A stretch of 64,000 nt of DNA from Streptomyces typhae (GTDB taxonomy: Bacteria; Actinomycetota; Actinomycetes; Streptomycetales; Streptomycetaceae). Under the pieces are notes generated by a model that had not been told where the DNA came from, ran no database searches, and saw only the letters and a program-made list of their open reading frames with translations. Location of the stretch: positions 124,001-188,000 of the forward strand of contig NZ_WPNZ01000018.1 of the NCBI RefSeq assembly GCF_009755605.1, written 5' to 3'. A program made the position numbers and the translations under genes. Shown here in pieces: positions 50,492-58,848 of the stretch (position 1 is the stretch's first letter; each line of letters opens with the position of its first letter).

Positions 50492-52103
50492 CGCCGTGGT
50501 GATCGGGGCCGGACCCAACGGGCTCGTGGCCGCCAACCTGCTGGCCGACGCCGGATGGAGCGTGCGGGTCCTGGAGGCGCAGGCCGAGCCCGGGGGCGCG
50601 GTGCGCCACGACCACGACGTCGACCCGGACTTCGTGACCGACCTCTTCAGCTCCTTCTATCCGCTGGCTGCCGCCTCACCGGTCCTCGCCGGGCTGCGCC
50701 TCGAGGACCACGGCCTGCGCTGGGCCCACGCCCCCGCCGTCCTCGCCCACCCGCGCACCGACGGGACGTGCGCCGTACTCGACCGGCAAGTCGACGCGAC
50801 CGCCGCGTCCCTGGACGCCTTCGCGGCGGGCGACGGCGACGCGTGGGTCCGGCTGCACGGTGTGTGGGAGGAGCTGCGTCCCGCCCTCATCGACGCCCTT
50901 TTCACCCCTTTCCCTCCGGTACGGGCCGGGGCGCGGCTCGCCTTGCGGCTGCGGGCGGGCGGCGGGCTCCGCCTGGCGCGGTCCCTGCTCCTTCCCGTAC
51001 GCCGCCTGGGCGAGGAGGAGTTCCAGGGGGAGGGCGGACGGCTGCTCCTCGCGGGCAACGCGCTGCACGCCGACCTCGCGCCGGAGGCGGCGGGCAGCGG
51101 CGGCTTCGGCTGGCTGATGTCGATGCTCGGACAGACCTACGGCTTTCCGGTGCCGGTCGGCGGCTCCGGTGCCCTGACCCGCGCGCTGGTGGGGCGGCTG
51201 CACGCCCGCGGCGGAAGCGTGCACTGCGGGCAGCGGGTGGAGCGGATCTTCGTACGGGACGGGCGGGCCGTCGGTGTGCGCACGGCCGCGGGAGACACGG
51301 TCGGCGCGCGCCGGGCCGTGCTCGCCGACGTCTCCGTACCCGCCCTGTACGGCGACCTCGTCGAAGCGGAACATCTGCCCGGCCGCCTCCTGGACGATCT
51401 GCGCCGCTTCCAGTGGGACTTCGCGACGTTCAAGGTGGACTGGGCCCTCGACGGTCCCGTGCCCTGGGAGGCGGAGCAGGCCGCTCGCGCCGGGACCGTC
51501 CATCTGGCCGACGGCATGGACGAGCTGACCCGCTTCGCCGCGCAGATCGCCGCTGGCCTGGTCCCCGACCGCCCCTTCCTGCTGTTCGGCCAGATGAGCA
51601 CCGCCGACCCGACCCGCTCCCCCTTGGGCACCGAGTCCGCCTGGGCCTACACCCACGTACCGCAGGACGTCCGCGCGGACGCCGCGGACGAGGGTCTCAG
51701 CGGCCGGTGGGACGCCAAGGAGGCGGAGTCGATGGCCGACCGGGTGGAGCGTCAGGTCGAGCGTTTCGCGCCGGGGTTCCGTTCCCTGGTCCGCGCGCGG
51801 CGCGTCCTCGCGCCGCCCACCTTGCAGTCCATGGACGCCAATCTCGTCGGCGGGGCCATCAACGGCGGTACGACCGCCCTGCACCAGCAGCTCTTCTTCC
51901 GGCCCGTGCCGGGCACCGGGCGGCCCGAAACACCCGTGGCGGGCCTGTACCTGGCCTCCTCGGGGGCCCACCCCGGCGGCGGGGTGCACGGTGCGCCCGG
52001 CGCCAACGCCGCACGGGCGGCACTCCGCCGCCACCGGCTCCCCGGCCTGCCCCGTGCGCAGCGCCTCCTCGCCCGCCGCGACCGTACGGGGCGCAAACGC
52101 TGA
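50484..52103 (+). CDS. FAD-dependent phytoene-dehydrogenase-like oxidoreductase
   Basis: A 539-aa flavoprotein. The N-terminal dinucleotide fold is AVVIGAGPNGLVAANLLADAGWSVRVLEAQAEPGGAVR (GxGxxG, Glu at the end of beta 2), as in CrtI, retinol saturase and amine oxidases. The C-terminal FAD/substrate motif GLYLASSGAHPGGGVHGAPGANAARAAL is typical of the CrtI/NAD(P)-FAD family. It could desaturate or isomerise a lipid or polyene. No carotenoid genes are seen beside it; association with four glycosyltransferases, an SRPBCC protein and an SDR suggests a glycosylated lipid-like metabolite. Confidence 0.9.
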   Translation: MPDAVVIGAGPNGLVAANLLADAGWSVRVLEAQAEPGGAVRHDHDVDPDFVTDLFSSFYPLAAASPVLAGLRLEDHGLRWAHAPAVLAHPRTDGTCAVLDRQVDATAASLDAFAAGDGDAWVRLHGVWEELRPALIDALFTPFPPVRAGARLALRLRAGGGLRLARSLLLPVRRLGEEEFQGEGGRLLLAGNALHADLAPEAAGSGGFGWLMSMLGQTYGFPVPVGGSGALTRALVGRLHARGGSVHCGQRVERIFVRDGRAVGVRTAAGDTVGARRAVLADVSVPALYGDLVEAEHLPGRLLDDLRRFQWDFATFKVDWALDGPVPWEAEQAARAGTVHLADGMDELTRFAAQIAAGLVPDRPFLLFGQMSTADPTRSPLGTESAWAYTHVPQDVRADAADEGLSGRWDAKEAESMADRVERQVERFAPGFRSLVRARRVLAPPTLQSMDANLVGGAINGGTTALHQQLFFRPVPGTGRPETPVAGLYLASSGAHPGGGVHGAPGANAARAALRRHRLPGLPRAQRLLARRDRTGRKR

Positions 52104-52195
52104 GGGAAACCGAGAGATGCCGAGGAACGCCGAAAAACACTGAGGTGAGGCCGCTGAAGAGGGTGTCGCGCGCCGCTGTGGAGGGAGAACCACTC

Positions 52196-53071
52196 ATGCG
52201 CACCGGACCGCTCTGCGACCGGACGGTCGTGGTGACCGGGGCGGCGCGTGGGATCGGCGCGGCCCTCGCGCACGAGCTGGCTCGGCGGGGCGCCAGGATC
52301 GCGCTGCTCGGCCACGAGAAGGAAGCCCTCGCTGCCACCGCCGCGGCGCTGCCCACCGCGACGCTGGTCCGGGAGGTCGACGTCACCGACCTCGCCGCGC
52401 TCGACGCCGCGGCCCACGAGGTCCGCACCCGTCTGACGCCCCCGTCCGTGGTGATCGCCAACGCCGGGGTCGCGGAGGGCGGGCCCTTCCTCGCGTCGGA
52501 CCCGGACGACTGGCGCCGCGTGATCGACGTGAACGTCGTCGGCAGCGCCCACACGGCCCGCGTCTTCCTGCCGGACCTGCTAGCCACCTCGGGCTACTTC
52601 CTTCAGATCGCCTCCCTCGCGGCGATCGGGGCGGCGCCGCTGCTCAGCGCCTACTGCGTCTCCAAGGCCGGGGTGGAGGCCCTGGCGCACACGCTCCAGG
52701 CCGAGACGGCACACCGGGGCGTCGCCGTGGGCGTCGCCTACCTCAACTGGGTGGACACCGGCATGGTGCGCGACCTCGACCGGCACCGTCTCCTGCGGGG
52801 CCTGCGCACGAGCATGCCGCCGCCCGCTCGCGGCACCTCGGACCCGGCGGCGGTGGCCGCACGCCTCGTGCGGGCCGTGGAACACCGCTGCACGGCCGTG
52901 TACGTGCCCTCCTGGCTCCGCCTCGTACAGCCGTTGCGTGCCGCCCTGCCCCCGGTGGTGCTGCGGGTGGCCCGCCGTCGGCTCCCCCGTCTCGACGCGG
53001 GCGTGACCGACCCCGGCAGCGGTCCGCTCGGGGCCGGGGGCCGTGCCGACCGGAGAGCTGACGGGCGCTAG
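52196..53071 (+). CDS. Short-chain dehydrogenase/reductase
   Basis: A 291-aa SDR. The cofactor motif TGAARGIGAALAHEL, the NAG motif (VIANAGV), the catalytic Ser (IASLAAIG) and the YxxxK motif (AYCVSKAG) are all present, so it should be an active NAD(P)H oxidoreductase. The C-terminal about 60 residues (YVPSWLRLVQPLRAALPPVVLRVARRRL) extend the usual fold and look amphipathic or membrane-associated. GAGGGAG stands before the ATG at 52196. It follows the FAD enzyme by 92 bp and ends the cassette before a hairpin shared with Ku. Confidence 0.92.
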   Translation: MRTGPLCDRTVVVTGAARGIGAALAHELARRGARIALLGHEKEALAATAAALPTATLVREVDVTDLAALDAAAHEVRTRLTPPSVVIANAGVAEGGPFLASDPDDWRRVIDVNVVGSAHTARVFLPDLLATSGYFLQIASLAAIGAAPLLSAYCVSKAGVEALAHTLQAETAHRGVAVGVAYLNWVDTGMVRDLDRHRLLRGLRTSMPPPARGTSDPAAVAARLVRAVEHRCTAVYVPSWLRLVQPLRAALPPVVLRVARRRLPRLDAGVTDPGSGPLGAGGRADRRADGR

Positions 53072-53114
53072 AGGTCGTGCGGCGTCCGGCGCGGGGAGCG
53101 GCCGCGGCGGCGCC

Positions 53115-53148
53115 GGCGCGCCCGGGGTGGGCGAAGCCCCGGCGCGCC
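53115..53148. terminator. Bidirectional GC hairpin between SDR and Ku
   Basis: GGCGCGCC(C)GGGG pairs with CCCCGGCGCGCC, a 12-bp stem with one bulged C and a 9-nt loop, in the 104-bp gap between two convergent genes. It is probably a shared terminator. Confidence 0.65.
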
Positions 53149-53175
53149 ATGCGCCCGTTTCCGGCGTCGCCCCGG

Positions 53176-54330
53176 TCAGGCGCTGCGTCGCTGCCCGCCG
53201 GACGCCGCCTTCTTCGCCGGGCTCTTCTTGGCGGAACTCGTCCTGGCGGAAGTCGTCCTGGCGGAACTCTTCGTGGCCGCGCTCTTCTTGGCCGTGGTCG
53301 ACTTCGCCGCCGCGGACTTCTTGGTGGCGGACTTCTCGGAGGCGGACTTCTTCGCCGTGGGCTTGGCCGTGGACTTGCTCTGCGAGGACTTGCTCGCCGC
53401 GGACTCGGCCGTGGACTTGCTCTGCGAGGACTTGCTCTGCGAGGACTTGCTCGCCGCCGTCCGCTTCCGGGCAGCCCCGGACCTCTTCGGCTTCAGCTCG
53501 TGCACGTCCGCGTCGCCGCCGGACTCGCCCTCGGTCTCGCCGCGGGTCCTGCGCGCCCGCCGCACGGACTGTTCGAGCGCGGCCATGAGGTCGACGACCT
53601 CGCCGGAGGACGCCTCCTCCGTCTCCGCACGGGGCGGCTTCCTGCCCTCCGCCTTGGCGTGGATGACATCCTCCAGGGCCTCCGTGTACCGGTCGGCGGC
53701 CCACTCCGCGCCCTCGATCCCTTCCTCGCGCGTCATGGAGTCGATGAGCTGGACGGCCTGGTCGATCTCGCCGTCGTCGATGTCGACGTCCTTCGGGGCG
53801 AGGCTCTCCGGGGAGCGGATCTCGTCGGGCCAGCGCATCGCGTGCAGGACGATGGCGTTGTCGCGGACGCGGAGGAGACCGAGCCGCTCGCGGCCGTGCC
53901 AGGCGAATTTGGCGACGGCCGCCTTCGCGTTCCGCTCCAGGGCCTTCCGCAGCAGCGTGTACGGCTTAGCCGCGACGCCGCCGTCGGGCTCCAGGTAGTA
54001 GCCCTCCCGGATGCGTATCGGGTCGATGCTCTCGTACGGGACGAACGCGGCGATCTCGATCGCTTTGGCGGTCGGCAGCGGGATCTCGCGGAGTTCCTCG
54101 TCCGAGACGGCGACAAGGGTGTCCTTGGACACCTCGTACCCCTTGCCGATCTCGTCCTGGCCGACCTCCCGGTCCTCGATCTCGCACACCTTGCGGGTGC
54201 GGATCCGCCCCATGTCCTCCAGGTGGTACTGGTGGAAGCGGATGGAGTGGTCCTCCGTGGCGGCGACCACCTTGATCGGGATGGTGACGAGACCGAAACT
54301 GATGGCGCCGGACCATACGGGGCGGGGCAT
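53176..54330 (-). CDS. ku: Ku DNA end-binding protein with long Lys/Ala/Ser tail
   Basis: A 384-aa bacterial Ku, the double-strand-end binder of non-homologous end joining. The core matches the family: MPRPVWSGAISFGLVTIPIKVV, YHLEDMGRIRTRKVCEIED, VSDEELREI, KPYTLLRKALERNAKAAVAKF, LHAMRWPDEIRSP, WAADRYTEALEDVIHAKAEG. From about 265 the C-terminus is a low-complexity tail of SKSSQ, KSTA, AKKSA and KKAA blocks, very basic, as found in Ku proteins of mycelial actinomycetes and thought to help bridge and scan DNA. The ATG at 54330 has GGAGG. No LigD gene is in the window. Confidence 0.95.
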   Translation of the reverse strand: MPRPVWSGAISFGLVTIPIKVVAATEDHSIRFHQYHLEDMGRIRTRKVCEIEDREVGQDEIGKGYEVSKDTLVAVSDEELREIPLPTAKAIEIAAFVPYESIDPIRIREGYYLEPDGGVAAKPYTLLRKALERNAKAAVAKFAWHGRERLGLLRVRDNAIVLHAMRWPDEIRSPESLAPKDVDIDDGEIDQAVQLIDSMTREEGIEGAEWAADRYTEALEDVIHAKAEGRKPPRAETEEASSGEVVDLMAALEQSVRRARRTRGETEGESGGDADVHELKPKRSGAARKRTAASKSSQSKSSQSKSTAESAASKSSQSKSTAKPTAKKSASEKSATKKSAAAKSTTAKKSAATKSSARTTSARTSSAKKSPAKKAASGGQRRSA

Positions 54331-54387
54331 GACGAACCTCCGGACTGCCCCGAGGTCTCCGAGTACGAGCGAGCGCGAGGGCAAGCG

Positions 54388-54421
54388 CAAGAGCAGAGGC
54401 CCTCACAAGAGCAGAGGCCCT
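54388..54421 (+). repeat. 16-bp direct repeat upstream of ku
   Basis: CAAGAGCAGAGGCCCT occurs at 54388 and (first 15 bases identical, then T) at 54406, spaced 18 bp. It lies 58 bp upstream of the Ku start and next to the PAP2 terminator. It could be an operator for ku or simple duplication. Confidence 0.6.
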
Positions 54422-54422
54422 T

Positions 54423-54453
54423 GAGGGGCGCACACAGGTCATGTGCGCCCCTC
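54423..54453 (-). terminator. Terminator hairpin after PAP2 gene
   Basis: A perfect 11-bp stem GAGGGGCGCAC/GTGCGCCCCTC with a 9-nt loop lies 44 bp past the PAP2-family stop codon. It separates that gene from ku, which runs in the same direction. Confidence 0.75.
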
Positions 54454-54496
54454 CCTGCTTCCCTTCACCGTAGGGCGCGCCCCGGCGCCGCACCAC

Positions 54497-55822
54497 TCAG
54501 ACGAGTTCGGGCTGCGGTTCCGGTTTCGGCACCGGCGCGATCTTCGGCTCCCACTGCCTGGTGGTCCGTATGTAGCCGTGTATCACGGAGGCCATCGCCA
54601 GAATGAGCAGGGGCCCGAACACCCACGGATACCTGGCCATTTCCGTCGGCAGATAGCGGTACGACACCAGCAGGGCGGCGAAAACCACCGTGCCGTGCAC
54701 GACCAGCTGAATTCCCGAGCGGTCCCAGCCGCGGTCCAGCGAGCGCATGGCCACCTCGATCGTGACCGCGAACACCACTCCGGCGATGATGTCGACGCCG
54801 TAGTGGTAGCCGAATCCCAGCGTCGCGCCGAGCGTGGCGAGGAGCCAGAAGGCACCCGCGTACCGCAGGACCCGTGGCCCCTTGCGGGAATGAATGAAGA
54901 TGACGGTGGCCCATGCCGTGTGCAGGCTGGGCATGCAGTTGCGCGGGGTGATCTCGTCGAACGGCATCGAAGCGGGCACGTGCGCCGGCAGCGTGTCCGG
55001 CCACAGGTCGGCGATCGCCCACTGCCCGCCGTCGGGGCCGAAGGCGAAGACCGGTCCGACCACGGGGAAGATCATGTAGATGCCCGGCCCGAGAAGGCCG
55101 ATCACCAGGAAGGTGCGCACCAGATGGTGGCCGGGGAAGCGGCGCTCGACCGCCACGTTGCGCAGCTGGTACAGGGCGACCAGGACCGCCGCCACCGCCA
55201 GCTGTACATAGACGAAGTCGAGGAAGTGCGAGCCCACGGGCCCGGTGGCCCTGACCATCCGCCCCACCACCCACGACGGGTTGCCCAGCGCGTGGTCCGC
55301 GGTCGCCAGATACTGGTCGAGCACCGTCGGACGGGTCTTCGACGTGATCAGGAGCCAGGCGTCACCGGTCTTGCGGCCCGCCACGAGGAGCAGGCCGAGG
55401 CCGACACCCTTCAAAAGCAGGACGCGTTCCGCGCCGGTGCGGCGCGTGACGGCGATGACCGCACAGCCCAGAATCACCCACAGCGCGCCATTGCCGAACA
55501 TCATCTTGGCGTCGAAAGGCAGCCGCACCAGAGCGAAGACGACATCGATTCCGACGGCGACACCGAAGGCGATATACCGCTGCCGCCACGTGAGCACCAC
55601 CATCATCAATGCCATACCGGCATACAGGAGCGGCCCGGACGCGGGAGCGAAAATCACCTCGCGCGCCTGATTGGCGATCGGGCCGGGCAGTCCGTAATGG
55701 CGGGCGGCGATCTCGAGGGCGATGAGAAAACCGACGGCCACCGCGGTCGCCGCTGTCCACAACATCGCCCGCGGCTGACGCCACGCGGCGAACACCCTCG
55801 CACAATTCTCTTTTGAAAACAT
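54497..55822 (-). CDS. PAP2-superfamily membrane protein (inositolphosphotransferase-like)
   Basis: A 441-aa multi-pass membrane protein. A C-terminal PAP2/Aur1-type catalytic region has RNCMPSLHTAWA (first His) and FGYHYGVDIIAG (second His and Asp), typical of phosphatidic-acid phosphatase and inositolphosphorylceramide synthase-like transferases. The N-terminal 190 residues add about five more hydrophobic helices. A lipid-phosphate phosphatase or phospholipid head-group transfer is likely, but the lipid is open. ATG 55822 was chosen since no ribosome-binding site serves the TTG seven codons upstream. The promoter region is unusually AT-rich. Confidence 0.85.
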   Translation of the reverse strand: MFSKENCARVFAAWRQPRAMLWTAATAVAVGFLIALEIAARHYGLPGPIANQAREVIFAPASGPLLYAGMALMMVVLTWRQRYIAFGVAVGIDVVFALVRLPFDAKMMFGNGALWVILGCAVIAVTRRTGAERVLLLKGVGLGLLLVAGRKTGDAWLLITSKTRPTVLDQYLATADHALGNPSWVVGRMVRATGPVGSHFLDFVYVQLAVAAVLVALYQLRNVAVERRFPGHHLVRTFLVIGLLGPGIYMIFPVVGPVFAFGPDGGQWAIADLWPDTLPAHVPASMPFDEITPRNCMPSLHTAWATVIFIHSRKGPRVLRYAGAFWLLATLGATLGFGYHYGVDIIAGVVFAVTIEVAMRSLDRGWDRSGIQLVVHGTVVFAALLVSYRYLPTEMARYPWVFGPLLILAMASVIHGYIRTTRQWEPKIAPVPKPEPQPELV

Positions 55823-55900
55823 TCGCGATGCTATAGATATCAATGGTTTGGCCGTTTTGTTAGATATTGGCTATATATCTCACTTTGCGCTAGATAGCGG
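55823..55900 (-). promoter_or_regulatory. AT-rich promoter island with inverted repeats
   Basis: About 78 bases upstream of the PAP2 gene are strikingly AT-rich against the background. AGATAT-N7-ATATCT (55862-55880) and CGCTA-GA-TAGCG (55888-55899) are inverted repeats, and TATAGATATC is next to the start. The region likely holds a promoter and operator; it may also be a silencing target (Lsr2-like proteins prefer such islands). This is inference. Confidence 0.6.
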
Positions 55901-56019
55901 GGCTTCCTGCGGAGGACCAGCGATCAGGGCGATCGTTAGTGAGGCGGGATCATGTTAGCCGGGAGCTGTTCGTGTGACTAACGGTCGCGGCGTGCGCGAG
56001 GTCGTCGTAGACCTGAGTC

Positions 56020-56214
56020 ATGAGCGATGAACAGACCCTTTGGCACCCCGGCGAGATCGTCCCCTCCAGCGGGATCTACGAATGCGACTGCGGCGGCGAG
56101 CACCACTGGAGCACCGATGTGCGCGGGCACCGGTTCCCGCCGCTGCCGGAGATCTGCCTGGGCGAGTACTGGCGGCTGAAGACGCAGGCGCACCCCGAGG
56201 ACTCACCCGGCTGA
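56020..56214 (+). CDS. Small Cys/His-containing protein, YjzC-like
   Basis: A 64-aa protein: LWHPGEIVPSSGIYECDCGGEHHWSTDVRGHRFPPLP. The W-x-PGE-x-xP-x-SG-x-Y pattern is shared with the small YjzC family and with zinc-ribbon-like peptides that ask for Cys and His ligands; here only two Cys and several His (CDCGGEHH) are visible, so metal binding is uncertain. It starts 39 bases after a TA-rich region and ends just before the triple repeat. The function is unknown. Confidence 0.7.
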   Translation: MSDEQTLWHPGEIVPSSGIYECDCGGEHHWSTDVRGHRFPPLPEICLGEYWRLKTQAHPEDSPG

Positions 56215-56220
56215 CCCACC

Positions 56221-56289
56221 GGGGCCCGGGGAATTTCAGCCCCCGGGGCTCGGGACTTCAGCTCCGGGGGCCCGGGGCGGTTCAGCCCC
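56221..56289. repeat. Three imperfect 22-24-bp repeats overlapping the MFS stop
   Basis: GGGGCCCGGGGAATTTCAGC, GGGGCTCGGGACTTCAGC and GGGGCCCGGGGCGGTTCAGC-type units follow one another. Each is a small inverted repeat (GGGGC...GCCCC). They lie between the convergent small-gene and MFS stops and may act together as a bidirectional terminator. Confidence 0.7.
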
Positions 56290-57772
56290 GCCCGGCCGTC
56301 GCGGGGGCCGACGCCGACAGCGGCGTCGCGATGTCCTCAAGCGAGCGCCGCTCGGCGGGGACCGCGAGCACGGCGGCCACCAGGCCCGCGAGCGTCATCA
56401 GGCCCGCGCCGATCTGGAAGGCGAGCACCGTGTCGGAGACGACACCCGTCTCCGTGAGCTTCGAGAAGAGCAGCGGGCCGCTGATGCCTCCGGCCGCCGT
56501 GCCGATGGCATAGAAGAAGGCGATGGCCATCGCCCTGGTCTCCATCGGGAAGATCTCACTGACGGTCAGATACGCGGAGCTCGCACCCGCGGACGCGAAG
56601 AAGAGCACCACGCACCAGCAGGCCGTCATGGTGTCGGCGTTCAGGTGCCCGCCGTCGAAGAGCCAGGCGGTGCCGAACAGGAGCAGGCCGGACAGGACGT
56701 ACGTACCGGAGATCATGATCCGGCGGCCGGCGGTGTCGAAGAGGCGGCCGAGCAGCAGCGGTCCCAGGAAGTTGCCGACGGCCATCACCGCGAAGTAGTA
56801 GCCCGTGGATCCGCTCGGGACGTCGAAGAACGTGGTGAGGATGGCGCCGAAGCCGAAGGTGATCGCGTTGTAGAGGAACGACTGCCCGATGAAGAGCGAG
56901 AACGCGAGCACCGAGCGCTTGCGGTAGGTCGAGAGGACGGTCCTGGCCACCGTGCCGAAGCCGATGCTCTTGCGGGCGTGGACGGTGATCTCGCCCGCCG
57001 GTTCGGGCAGTGGATCGCCCTTCTCCTCGGTGATCTTCTCCTCCACCCCCCGCACCAGTTCCTCGGCCTCGTCGCCGCGCCCGTGGATGAACAGCCAGCG
57101 CGGGCTCTCCGGGACGTTGCGGCGTACGAGCAGGATGACCAGGCCGAGTACGACGCCGAGGGCGAACGTCAGCCGCCAGCCCACGTCGGGCGCGAAGATG
57201 TCCGTGTTCAGCGCGAGCACGGAGAGCAGGGCACCGCCGACCGCGCCGAGCCAGAAGCTGCCGTTGATGATGAGGTCGACGCGCCCCCGGTACCGGGACG
57301 GGATCAGCTCGTCGACGGCCGAGTTGATGGCCGCGTACTCACCGCCGATGCCGAAGCCCGTCAGGAAGCGGAACGCGAGGAACCACCAGCTGGAGAAGGA
57401 CACCGCGGTGAGCGCCGTGGCCGCGAGATAGACGGCCAGCGTGATCAGGAAGAGCTTCTTGCGGCCGAAGCGGTCGGTGAGCCAGCCGAAGAACAGGGCT
57501 CCCGAGCACGCTCCCGCCACGTAGAGCGCGGCGGCCACACCGGTCACCTGCGACGCGTTGATGGGCAGTCCGCTGCCCTCCTCGGACAGCCGGCTGGCGA
57601 TGCTGCCGACGACGGTGACCTCGAGGCCGTCCAGGATCCAGACGGTGCCGAGCCCGATGACGACCGTCCAGTGCCAGCGCGACCACGGCAGCCGGTCGAG
57701 CCGTGCCGGTACGGAGGTCGTGAGCGTGCCGGTCCCGGCCCCTGCGCTCCCGTGGCTCGCACCCACTGCCAT
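56282..57772 (-). CDS. MFS transporter, sugar/metabolite:H+ symporter type
   Basis: A 496-aa 12-TM major facilitator of the sugar porter/metabolite:H+ symporter branch. Signatures: DGLEVTVVGSIASRL in TM1, GWLTDRFGRKKLF between TM2 and TM3, TGFGIGGEYAAINSAVDELIPSRYRGR, PESPRWL, RLFDTAGRRIMISG, and SEIFPMETRAMAIAF. It probably imports or exports an organic acid, aromatic or sugar-like compound using the proton gradient. ATG 57772 with GGAGG upstream was chosen over an upstream extension that has no homology. No regulator or catabolic genes adjoin it. Confidence 0.92.
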   Translation of the reverse strand: MAVGASHGSAGAGTGTLTTSVPARLDRLPWSRWHWTVVIGLGTVWILDGLEVTVVGSIASRLSEEGSGLPINASQVTGVAAALYVAGACSGALFFGWLTDRFGRKKLFLITLAVYLAATALTAVSFSSWWFLAFRFLTGFGIGGEYAAINSAVDELIPSRYRGRVDLIINGSFWLGAVGGALLSVLALNTDIFAPDVGWRLTFALGVVLGLVILLVRRNVPESPRWLFIHGRGDEAEELVRGVEEKITEEKGDPLPEPAGEITVHARKSIGFGTVARTVLSTYRKRSVLAFSLFIGQSFLYNAITFGFGAILTTFFDVPSGSTGYYFAVMAVGNFLGPLLLGRLFDTAGRRIMISGTYVLSGLLLFGTAWLFDGGHLNADTMTACWCVVLFFASAGASSAYLTVSEIFPMETRAMAIAFFYAIGTAAGGISGPLLFSKLTETGVVSDTVLAFQIGAGLMTLAGLVAAVLAVPAERRSLEDIATPLSASAPATAGRG

Positions 57773-58051
57773 CCCAGCCTCCTTCGCCCGCCCTGCGAGG
57801 GCCCACGCCGTCCGGCCGGTGGATCCAGGGCCGTGCCGAGGCACCGTGTTCCCGCGGCTCCCCGGCGCACACGCCGTTCACGCAAGGATCATCGCCCGCG
57901 GTCCGTCCCGCAGCCCGTCGGCGTCCGGGCGGGCTACCGTGCCGCCGGTGCGACGTCATGGTCACCGAGCGGCGCGGGAGAGCTTTCTCGGGCAGCGACC
58001 TCGAACTGGGGCTGCGGTCCCCCGACATCGACGCAGCCCGGGTACAGGCAC

Positions 58052-58624
58052 TCAGACGCCCATGGAGGCCAGCTCCATCGCGGTGCGGTGGTTCCGCGCG
58101 GCGTTCACGACGCAGACGCGGTACGTCCGGTTCTCCTTGACGACGAGGAAGTAGTCGCGGAGCTGCTTCCAGTAGGCGCGCAGATAGCCGAGGCCGGGCA
58201 GGAACCCCGGCGGCCTCGGTACGAGCGCGAACGCCTCGGAGCAGCGCAGGATCTCGCCGGTGGCCCGGGAGAGCACGTCGGCGACGTCCGTGTTCATGTC
58301 CCAGCCCGCGGCCTGGTCCGGCCAGATGGCGGCGGCGATCTGACGGAGCTGCTCCTGCTCCTCCGGCGGCAGCGTCCCGAAGGCGACAGCCGGTGCCGCG
58401 TTCTCGACCTGCGCGACGGTGGCGGCGTGCGCGGTGGTCGCGGTGGTCGCGGTGTGCGCGGTGGTCCCGGTGCGATCAGTGGTCGCGGCATGAGCGGTCC
58501 CGGCCGTGCCCGCTGCGAACAGGCCGCCGGCGGTCAGAACCGCCACGGCCGGTATCAGCCTGGTCCGGTGGGCGCGCTGCCGCCGCTGTCCGGCCCCCGT
58601 GTCCGCTGCCGTGGTCGTCGTCAT
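58052..58624 (-). CDS. Secreted protein of unknown function with Thr/Ala/His linker
   Basis: A 190-aa protein. The N-terminus is basic (RRQRAHRTR), then a hydrophobic core and AHAA cleavage site at about 45, so it is exported. A Thr/Ala/His-rich low-complexity linker (TTAHTATTATTAHAATV) precedes a mature part with a helical C-terminal region: LPPEEQEQLRQIAAAIWPDQ, DVADVLSRATGEILRCSEAFALVP, and YFLVVKENRTYRVCVVNAAR. Two Cys could form a disulfide. I do not recognise the family. It diverges from the coiled-coil gene. Confidence 0.75.
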   Translation of the reverse strand: MTTTTAADTGAGQRRQRAHRTRLIPAVAVLTAGGLFAAGTAGTAHAATTDRTGTTAHTATTATTAHAATVAQVENAAPAVAFGTLPPEEQEQLRQIAAAIWPDQAAGWDMNTDVADVLSRATGEILRCSEAFALVPRPPGFLPGLGYLRAYWKQLRDYFLVVKENRTYRVCVVNAARNHRTAMELASMGV

Positions 58625-58848
58625 GATGGTCCTCTCGTGAGGTTCGGCCGTATGCGCCAGCCGACCGTCACACGGAAGCCGGGGCGGGGCAACGGCGGCA
58701 CTCGGCCATGTCCGGGAAGCGTCGTCCGGTCGTCGTGGACCGCTGGCGGAGCCGTGACCCGGCATGTCGGGTCCTGGGCCGAGCCGGCATGTCCGGTCAG
58801 GGTCTGCGCCGCCTTACCGCCCGCCCGGCGGGAAGGCATACTGGGGCC

